DNA of 10,843 nt, from contig DYDK01000039.1 of assembly GCA_020717935.1 (NCBI GenBank), forward strand, positions 1-10,843, written 5' to 3'. Numbering within the stretch: position 1 is the stretch's first letter; each line of letters begins with the position of its first letter. The DNA is from Desulfocapsa sp. Lineage in GTDB: Bacteria; Desulfobacterota; Desulfobulbia; Desulfobulbales; Desulfocapsaceae. A program made the position numbers and the translations under genes. The notes beneath the pieces are model-generated. The model had not been told where the DNA came from and ran no database searches. It saw only the letters and a list, made by a program, of their open reading frames with translations. Positions 6,469-10,843 of the stretch are shown here, one piece after another.

Positions 6469-7773
6469 TTATTTACGACCACGAATTCTTCCAGCCTTCA
6501 TAAATCCTTCATAATTACGCATAACAAGATGAGATTCAATTTGCGACATAGTATCGATGGCAACTCCCACAACAATGAGAAGAGCCGTTCCACCGAAATA
6601 GAAGGGAAGATTGAATTTAGTCATCAAAAGGGTGGGTAAGACACAAACAACACTCAAATATAGAGAACCTACCACAGTAATACGAGTCAATGATTTATCA
6701 ATAAATTCTGCCGTTTTTTTTCCAGGACGAATGCCAGGAATAAATCCACCATTTTTTTTCAAATTTTCAGCAACATCATCAGGTTTGAAAGTAACTGCTG
6801 TATAAAAAAAACAGAAAAAAACAATCATCCCTACAAAAAGAATATAATAATACAAAGTGCCCGGGGACATTGCAGCGGACACCTGCTGCACCCAGTCAAT
6901 CTGAATAAAACTGCCAATCGTAGCAGGAAACATCATGATTGAGGAAGCAAAGATCGGGGGAATAACACCGGCAATATTAATCTTAAGGGGAAGATGAGAA
7001 CTCTGACCTCCATAGACTTTTCTTCCAACAACTCGCTTCGCATACTGAATGGGAATACGGCGCTGAGCAGTTTCAAAAAAAACGATAAAAGCAACCACAA
7101 CCACCATAAAGGCTAAAATAAATGGAATGAAAAAGAGTGCAATTTCACCAGCTTTAACAAGTTGAATAAAGTTACCTACAGCGGCAGGGCCACTGGCAAC
7201 AATACCTGCAAAAATAATAAGCGACATCCCATTGCCAATCCCTCTCTCCGTCATCTGCTCGCCAAGCCACATTATAAAGGCTGTTCCAGATGTCAATGTG
7301 AGCATGGTCATCAGCTTAAATTGCAAACCAGGATCAAGTACAATAACTTCTCCTCCGGGTCCAGTCATCCCTTCAAGACCGGCACTAATAAAGAGGCCCT
7401 GAATAATACTTAAACAAACCGTCCCGTAACGGGTATACTGGGTAATTGTTCTTCGCCCAGACTCCCCTTCTTTTGATAAAGCCTCAAGTTGGGGAACTAC
7501 AACAGTAAGAAGCTGAATGATTATGGAAGCACTGATATAAGGCATTATCCCTAGGGCAAATATAGAAAAATTTTCCAATGCACCACCAGAGAACATATTA
7601 AACATACCAAACAAGGAGCCAGCATTTTGCTTAAAAAAAGCGGCTACGGCCTCACCATTGATCCCTGGTGTAGGTATCTGCACCCCCATTCGATAGACTG
7701 CGAGCATGGCAAGAGTAAAAAAAAGCCTCCTCCGTAACTCAGGAATGTTTGCTGCACTTTGCAATCCGCTCAT
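6469..7773 (-). CDS. secY: Preprotein translocase subunit SecY
   Basis: SecY forms the protein-conducting channel of the inner membrane with SecE and SecG. The 434-residue product shows ten hydrophobic segments in the expected pattern. They include TM1 (about 17-35), the plug region around 50-68 ([19 protein letters not shown]), TM2 with [16 protein letters not shown] at 74-89, and [15 protein letters not shown] at 177-191. The cytoplasmic loop [16 protein letters not shown] (232-247), [12 protein letters not shown] (341-352) before the last helices, and the conserved tail [14 protein letters not shown] (415-428) follow. The ATG has AGGA (7781-7784) at seven bases. It lies at the end of the spc operon. 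Unlike many bacteria, there is no adk between secY and map. Confidence 0.98.
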   Translation of the reverse strand: MSGLQSAANIPELRRRLFFTLAMLAVYRMGVQIPTPGINGEAVAAFFKQNAGSLFGMFNMFSGGALENFSIFALGIMPYISASIIIQLLTVVVPQLEALSKEGESGRRTITQYTRYGTVCLSIIQGLFISAGLEGMTGPGGEVIVLDPGLQFKLMTMLTLTSGTAFIMWLGEQMTERGIGNGMSLIIFAGIVASGPAAVGNFIQLVKAGEIALFFIPFILAFMVVVVAFIVFFETAQRRIPIQYAKRVVGRKVYGGQSSHLPLKINIAGVIPPIFASSIMMFPATIGSFIQIDWVQQVSAAMSPGTLYYYILFVGMIVFFCFFYTAVTFKPDDVAENLKKNGGFIPGIRPGKKTAEFIDKSLTRITVVGSLYLSVVCVLPTLLMTKFNLPFYFGGTALLIVVGVAIDTMSQIESHLVMRNYEGFMKAGRIRGRK

Positions 7774-7789
7774 TAATGGTTCCTGAACT

Positions 7790-7807
7790 CAGTCTTATCA
7801 AAGACTG
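7790..7807 (-). repeat. Hairpin just upstream of the secY ribosome binding site
   Basis: CAGTCTT (7790-7796) and AAGACTG (7801-7807) are perfect seven-base arms around a four-base loop, ending five bases before the AGGA of secY. There is no U-run, so it is not a terminator. It could modulate secY translation. The rest of the 94-base rplO-secY gap contains only a short direct repeat TTGCTTGA (7819-7826 and 7831-7838). Confidence 0.5.
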
Positions 7808-7867
7808 TCGTCTTTATATTGCTTGATAATTTGCTTGAATCAATAGAAATATTATCACATAAAATGA

Positions 7868-8311
7868 CTATTCACTATCAACAACTTTTCCACCAGCGGC
7901 CTCAATTTTATTCCTAGCCATGGTGCTAATCTTGTCAACAGTTACCGTGATCGCTTTTGTTATCTCACCATTTGCCAACACTTTGACCATTTGGTCTTTT
8001 TTTACTAATCCGACACTAATAAGGTAATCGGTACTAATATCAGCACCGGAATCAAAGCCATTTAATTGACCAAGAGAAACTATAGCATATTCAGTTTTGA
8101 ATTGATTATGAAACCCGCGTTTCGGCAATCGTCGTTGCAGAGGCATCTGACCGCCCTCAAATCCGGGTCGCACAATGGAACCAGAACGAGAATTTGCACC
8201 TTTATGACCCCGAGTTGCAGTTTTACCCCGTCCAGAACCAGGGCCTCGACCAACTCGTTTTCTCTTTCTATTTGAACCGACATTAGGTGACAGGTTTGAC
8301 AATGTAATCAT
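7868..8311 (-). CDS. rplO: 50S ribosomal protein L15
   Basis: L15 is a late-assembly large-subunit protein with a long extended N terminus threading through 23S rRNA. The 147-residue product begins MITLSNLSPNVGSNRKRKR, then GRGPGSGRGKTATRGHKG at 21-38 and PGFEGGQMPLQRRLPKRGF at 49-67, all diagnostic. The C-terminal half is the usual globular domain, ending in NKIEAAGGKV. The frame is open from a TTG at 8326, but the ATG at 8309-8311 is right. GAGGAG (8319-8324) stands seven bases upstream, and family members begin near here. The ATG is one base after the rpmD stop (TAA-C-ATG), and its ribosome site lies inside rpmD, so the two are probably translationally coupled. Confidence 0.97.
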   Translation of the reverse strand: MITLSNLSPNVGSNRKRKRVGRGPGSGRGKTATRGHKGANSRSGSIVRPGFEGGQMPLQRRLPKRGFHNQFKTEYAIVSLGQLNGFDSGADISTDYLISVGLVKKDQMVKVLANGEITKAITVTVDKISTMARNKIEAAGGKVVDSE

Positions 8312-8312
8312 G

Positions 8313-8495
8313 TTAATTCTCCTCAATGCGAATCAGATGCGCAACTTTATTCAACATTCCCCTAAGTTCTGGAGTTTTTTTACGGGAGGTGGTTTTTTGC
8401 ATCTTGGTCAGTCCCAATCCTGTCAAAGTCGCCCTGATTTTTTTTGTACTTCCAATACCACTCTTGACCAAAGTGTATGTAATTGTCTCGGTCAT
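8313..8495 (-). CDS. rpmD: 50S ribosomal protein L30
   Basis: L30 is a small large-subunit protein. The 60-residue product contains ITYTLVKSGIGSTKKIRATL at 5-24, GLGLTKMQKT at 26-35 and the C-terminal MLNKVAHLIRIEE, matching the family in pattern and length. The ATG is preceded by AAAGG (8503-8507) at seven bases. It lies in the standard rpsE-rpmD-rplO order, and its stop is one base from the rplO ATG. A hairpin with a U-run (8524-8574) sits between rpsE and this gene and may reduce read-through into it. Confidence 0.97.
   Translation of the reverse strand: MTETITYTLVKSGIGSTKKIRATLTGLGLTKMQKTTSRKKTPELRGMLNKVAHLIRIEEN
8319..8324 (-). promoter_or_regulatory. Ribosome binding site of rplO inside rpmD (decides the start)
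   Basis: GAGGAG, seven bases before the ATG at 8309-8311. It overlaps the last codons of rpmD and rules out the upstream TTG at 8326, whose codon directly abuts this site. Confidence 0.85.
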
Positions 8496-8523
8496 TTGAC
8501 TACCTTTATGAGTTCAAATAATA

Positions 8524-8574
8524 TAAAAAAGCACATCTCTTTATAGACTCAATCATCTAAGAAGAAAATGTGCT
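8524..8574 (-). terminator. Terminator-like hairpin between rpsE and rpmD
   Basis: On the minus strand AGCACAT (8568-8574) pairs with ATGTGCT (8530-8536), followed at once by six U (8525-8530, the first also closing the stem), right after the rpsE stop. The arms extend inward only imperfectly and the loop region is about 31 bases. It is a weaker terminator than the one at 1909-1942 and probably leaky, since essential genes lie downstream. It could attenuate transcription or protect an mRNA 3' end. Confidence 0.45.
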
Positions 8575-8578
8575 CTGA

Positions 8579-9091
8579 TTATGCACTTATTTCATCTACT
8601 GATTTACCACGAAGCTGAGCAATACTGTGGGCAGAACGAAGAGATCTTAAGCCACTCAAGGTTGCCTTGACCATATTATGAGGATTATTCGATCCTAAAC
8701 ATTTGGTAAGAATATTTGTCACTCCAACTGCTTCTAAAACTGCACGGACAGGACCACCGGCAATCACACCGGTACCTTCAGATGCCGGTTTCAACAAAAC
8801 ACTTCCAGCACCATATTGGCCCAAAACAGTATGCGGTATTGAAAATTCCGTCAAAGAGATTGATACCATATCTTTTTTTGCTTGCTCAACACCTTTACGA
8901 ATAGCGTCAGGAACCTGATTAGCCTTTCCCAAACCATAGCCAATCTTCCCTTTACCATTACCAACAACAACAATGGCACTAAAACTAAAACGACGACCAC
9001 CTTTAACAACCTTAGCAACCCTGTTAATAAAAACTATCTTTTCGATGAGTTCATCAGGAGTTTCACTCTTGGAACGCTTAAAATCTGACAA
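8579..9091 (-). CDS. rpsE: 30S ribosomal protein S5
   Basis: S5 contributes to decoding fidelity and the mRNA entry tunnel. The 170-residue product contains [19 protein letters not shown] at 17-35, [20 protein letters not shown] at 38-57, [19 protein letters not shown] at 102-120 and the [15 protein letters not shown] stretch at 134-148. It shows both the N-terminal dsRNA-binding-like domain and the C-terminal domain at normal length. The start is TTG at 9089-9091: AGGGGG (9098-9103) stands upstream at a normal distance, and no in-frame ATG precedes the conserved region. It lies between rplR (27 bases upstream) and rpmD. Identification is secure. Confidence 0.98.
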   Translation of the reverse strand: MSDFKRSKSETPDELIEKIVFINRVAKVVKGGRRFSFSAIVVVGNGKGKIGYGLGKANQVPDAIRKGVEQAKKDMVSISLTEFSIPHTVLGQYGAGSVLLKPASEGTGVIAGGPVRAVLEAVGVTNILTKCLGSNNPHNMVKATLSGLRSLRSAHSIAQLRGKSVDEISA

Positions 9092-9097
9092 GGGACA

Positions 9098-9103
9098 CCC
9101 CCT
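9098..9103 (-). promoter_or_regulatory. Ribosome binding site of rpsE (supports TTG start)
   Basis: AGGGGG on the minus strand, six bases before the TTG at 9089-9091; the only plausible site for this gene. Confidence 0.7.
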
Positions 9104-9118
9104 AAAAGTACGATTTCA

Positions 9119-9484
9119 TTAAAATTGAAGCCCGCCTTTACGAGCCCCATCGGAAACAGCCTTTATTCGACCATGATAAATAAAACCACCACGATCAAAA
9201 ACGACTTTATCAATACCTGCGGCTTTCGCCCGTTCTGCAAGTAACTCACCTACTTTTTCAGCTGCACGGGATTTCCCTTCACTATCAACCCTATCAAAGA
9301 GTTTATCCTTAGTGGACATACAAGCGAGGGTTTTACCTACACTGTCGTCTATAATTTGCGCATAAATATGCTTGCTACTTTTAAAAACACACAATCGTGG
9401 TCTATCACTGGTACCAGTGATCTTTTTCCGAATCCGACTGATTCGCTTGGCCCTCGCGGTGGCTTTGGCATTTGTATTCGCCAT
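9119..9484 (-). CDS. rplR: 50S ribosomal protein L18
   Basis: L18 binds 5S rRNA with L5 and links it to the central protuberance. The 121-residue product has a basic N terminus ([20 protein letters not shown], 11-30), then [17 protein letters not shown] at 31-47 and the C-terminal signature [20 protein letters not shown] at 94-113, ending GLQF. Length is normal. The ATG (9482-9484) has only a weak GGTAA-like site upstream, so its translation may depend on coupling with rplF, which ends 47 bases earlier. It sits in the standard rplF-rplR-rpsE order. Identification is secure. Confidence 0.98.
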   Translation of the reverse strand: MANTNAKATARAKRISRIRKKITGTSDRPRLCVFKSSKHIYAQIIDDSVGKTLACMSTKDKLFDRVDSEGKSRAAEKVGELLAERAKAAGIDKVVFDRGGFIYHGRIKAVSDGARKGGLQF

Positions 9485-9531
9485 ATTTATTTACCATTAA
9501 GAAATGAACCGCAACAAAAAATTACGGCAGT

Positions 9532-10074
9532 TTATTTTTTACCAGCAGACTTTCCAACTTTTCTGACTATATATTCATCAGCATAACGAATACCTTTGCC
9601 TTTATAGGGTTCTGGTTTTCTGACACTGCGAATTTTTGATGCGGTAAGACCAAGTAATTCTTTATCAATTGAATCCAAATTGATTTTAGTATTATTTTCA
9701 ATGGTGGCGCCTATGCCTGCGGGAAGCACAAAATCAACAGGATTAGAATAACCAACATTCAATGTTAATATGTTACCGGTAACATTAGCCTTATATCCGA
9801 CACCTTCAACGAGCATTACTTTGGTAAATCCTTGATCAACCCCAACCACCATGTTATGAATCAAACTGCGAAATAAACCACGAAAAGCACTCGAAGCATT
9901 CGTTTGTTCATGAGTATCAATCAACAACTCATTTTCTTGCTGAACAATTTTTATTTCTGGATGTACAATTCGCTCAAGCGATCCCTTGCCACCCTTTACC
10001 ACAATTCGTTGCCCATCGATACTGACTGTTACACCAGCAGGAATGAGAATCGGTTGTTTTCCTATACGAGACAT
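9532..10074 (-). CDS. rplF: 50S ribosomal protein L6
   Basis: L6 sits at the base of the L7/L12 stalk, near the GTPase-associated centre. The 180-residue product starts MSRIGKQPILIPAGV and shows the two repeated alpha/beta domains. KGGKGSL at 27-33 and FRGLFRSLIHNMVVGV at 64-79 belong to the first. VEGVGYKANV at 89-98 and the C-terminal RKPEPYKGKGIRYADE (152-167) belong to the second. The tail GKSAGKK is typical. The ATG has GGAGG (10080-10084) five bases upstream. It begins 27 bases after rpsH. Identification is secure. Confidence 0.98.
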   Translation of the reverse strand: MSRIGKQPILIPAGVTVSIDGQRIVVKGGKGSLERIVHPEIKIVQQENELLIDTHEQTNASSAFRGLFRSLIHNMVVGVDQGFTKVMLVEGVGYKANVTGNILTLNVGYSNPVDFVLPAGIGATIENNTKINLDSIDKELLGLTASKIRSVRKPEPYKGKGIRYADEYIVRKVGKSAGKK

Positions 10075-10101
10075 ATCTTCCTCCGTTATTTGTGAAATCT
10101 G

Positions 10102-10500
10102 TTACCAGACCTCACAAAGTATCTCTCCGCCAGTATTATGAGCACGAGCCGCTTTGTCGGTAATAATACCAATTGAAGTAGAAATAATGGAAATTCCTAG
10201 GCCATCTAAAACCTTGGAGATGTTATCAGCCTTAGCATATTTTCTCAAACCAGGCTTACTGATCCGTTTAATTCCTACAATAACAGATTCTTTATTTACA
10301 CCATATTTCAAATCAATGGTCAGAACTCCTTGCACACCATCTTGAGAAACATGATAATCGGTGACAAAACCTTCATCCTTCAATACTTTAGTGACACTCA
10401 ACTTAACATTTGATACAGGCATCTGTACACTGTCAAATTTTACCATCACTGCGTTTCTTATCCTGGTCAGCATATCTGCTAATGGATCGCTCATTGACAT
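10102..10500 (-). CDS. rpsH: 30S ribosomal protein S8
   Basis: S8 is a primary 16S rRNA binder in the central domain; in E. coli it represses the spc operon by binding mRNA near the start of rplE, outside this window. The 132-residue product begins [17 protein letters not shown], contains [12 protein letters not shown] at 79-90, and ends with [17 protein letters not shown] (104-120) and the GGEILCEVW tail. The STS at 107-109 is the conserved RNA-contact motif. The frame is open three codons further up to a GTG at 10507-10509, but ATG 10498-10500 is the start. GGAG (10509-10512) lies eight bases before it and overlaps that GTG. It follows rpsN by 61 bases. Confidence 0.98.
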   Translation of the reverse strand: MSMSDPLADMLTRIRNAVMVKFDSVQMPVSNVKLSVTKVLKDEGFVTDYHVSQDGVQGVLTIDLKYGVNKESVIVGIKRISKPGLRKYAKADNISKVLDGLGISIISTSIGIITDKAARAHNTGGEILCEVW

Positions 10501-10508
10501 GGCGAACA

Positions 10509-10512
10509 CTCC
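10509..10512 (-). promoter_or_regulatory. Ribosome binding site of rpsH (decides the start)
   Basis: GGAG (part of AAGGAG), eight bases before ATG 10498-10500. Because it overlaps the upstream GTG codon at 10507-10509, that longer start is excluded. Confidence 0.85.
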
Positions 10513-10561
10513 TTATCTTCTTCAAGAAATTTTACTAAAAAAATCAAAAACAACTGTGTTA

Positions 10562-10747
10562 TTACCAACTTGATTTTACAACACCAGTAATTTCCCCATG
10601 AGATGCCAGCCCACGAAAACATATCCTGCAAACACCAAATTTCCGCAAAAAACCTCGAGGCCGCCCACAAAGCGGACATCTATTATAGCTTCTTACTTTA
10701 AATTTTGGCTCTCGTTGTGCTTTTGCAATTAAAGATTTTTTAGCCAA
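10562..10747 (-). CDS. rpsN: 30S ribosomal protein S14, zinc-binding short form
   Basis: S14 is a head protein of the 30S subunit. At 61 residues this is the short, zinc-binding form (often called type Z), not the about 100-residue form of E. coli. The zinc ligands are C24-x2-C27 and C40-x2-C43 in [13 protein letters not shown] and FGVCRICF, and the ending [14 protein letters not shown] is canonical. The start is TTG (10745-10747) with GGAGG (10753-10757) five bases upstream, and the MAKKSLIAK opening is typical. It is the first complete gene at the right edge of the window; rplE would be expected upstream. Identification is secure. Confidence 0.98.
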   Translation of the reverse strand: MAKKSLIAKAQREPKFKVRSYNRCPLCGRPRGFLRKFGVCRICFRGLASHGEITGVVKSSW

Positions 10748-10752
10748 AACAA

Positions 10753-10757
10753 CCTCC
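10753..10757 (-). promoter_or_regulatory. Ribosome binding site of rpsN (supports TTG start)
   Basis: GGAGG on the minus strand, five bases before the TTG at 10745-10747, fixing that codon as the start of S14. Confidence 0.85.
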
Positions 10758-10843
10758 AGTTACCTTATATTTATAATAAATTTCTATCGTGCAGACCTCG
10801 TAAACAACATGCCAAAAGCGTCATTTTTTTTGGACATTTGTTA

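Noticed and set aside
8080..8283. Minus-strand open frame within rplO
   Set aside because: Out-of-frame shadow of L15; no family resemblance or ribosome site.
10748..10843. Possible 3' end of rplE (L5) at the right edge
   Set aside because: rplE is expected upstream of rpsN. A TAA at 10841-10843 or a TGA at 10821-10823 (after only T-N-V-Q-K-K) could be its stop, but no stretch recognisable as L5 falls inside the window.

Overview
The window is a housekeeping block from an AT-rich bacterium. Every recognised gene is on the minus strand, so the text below runs from high to low coordinates. It holds the second half of the spc ribosomal-protein operon (rpsN, rpsH, rplF, rplR, rpsE, rpmD, rplO, secY), then map, infA and rpmJ, then the alpha operon (rpsM, rpsK, rpsD, rpoA, rplQ). 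A strong intrinsic terminator at 1909-1942 closes the array. Beyond it lie a YkgJ-family cysteine-cluster gene that looks frameshifted, and rpsB (ribosomal protein S2). No mobile element, CRISPR array, tRNA or rRNA is visible, and I see no plus-strand gene.

The order secY-map-infA-rpmJ without adk, a YkgJ-type gene between rplQ and rpsB, and low GC content together suggest a Desulfobulbales-like member of the Desulfobacterota (sulfate reducers and relatives). This is an inference from gene order and protein style, not a proven placement. S14, S4 and L36 all keep their zinc-binding cysteines.

Layout: 10501-10843 rpsN and flanks; 7868-10500 rpsH to rplO; 6469-7773 secY; 5213-6459 a possible mini-ORF plus map, infA and rpmJ; 2023-5158 rpsM to rplQ; 1909-1942 terminator; 1106-1869 the broken or recoded YkgJ gene with a candidate promoter of its own; 859-1105 rpsB leader with a weak promoter candidate; 79-858 rpsB; 1-78 spacer with no gene visible.

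The genes work together in making and exporting protein. Ribosomal proteins form both subunits, IF-1 starts translation, SecY exports or inserts nascent proteins, methionine aminopeptidase trims their N termini, and RpoA nucleates RNA polymerase assembly. Spacing ranges from near contact (1 base between rpmD and rplO) to a 161-base spacer (rpsD to rpoA), and several spacers carry short hairpins. Three ribosomal genes use TTG starts backed by good Shine-Dalgarno sequences.

The points most worth checking are the frame break in the YkgJ gene at a five-A run, an 8-codon ORF whose stop overlaps the GTG start of map, and a terminator-like hairpin between rpsE and rpmD. I do not see a new multi-gene system here.
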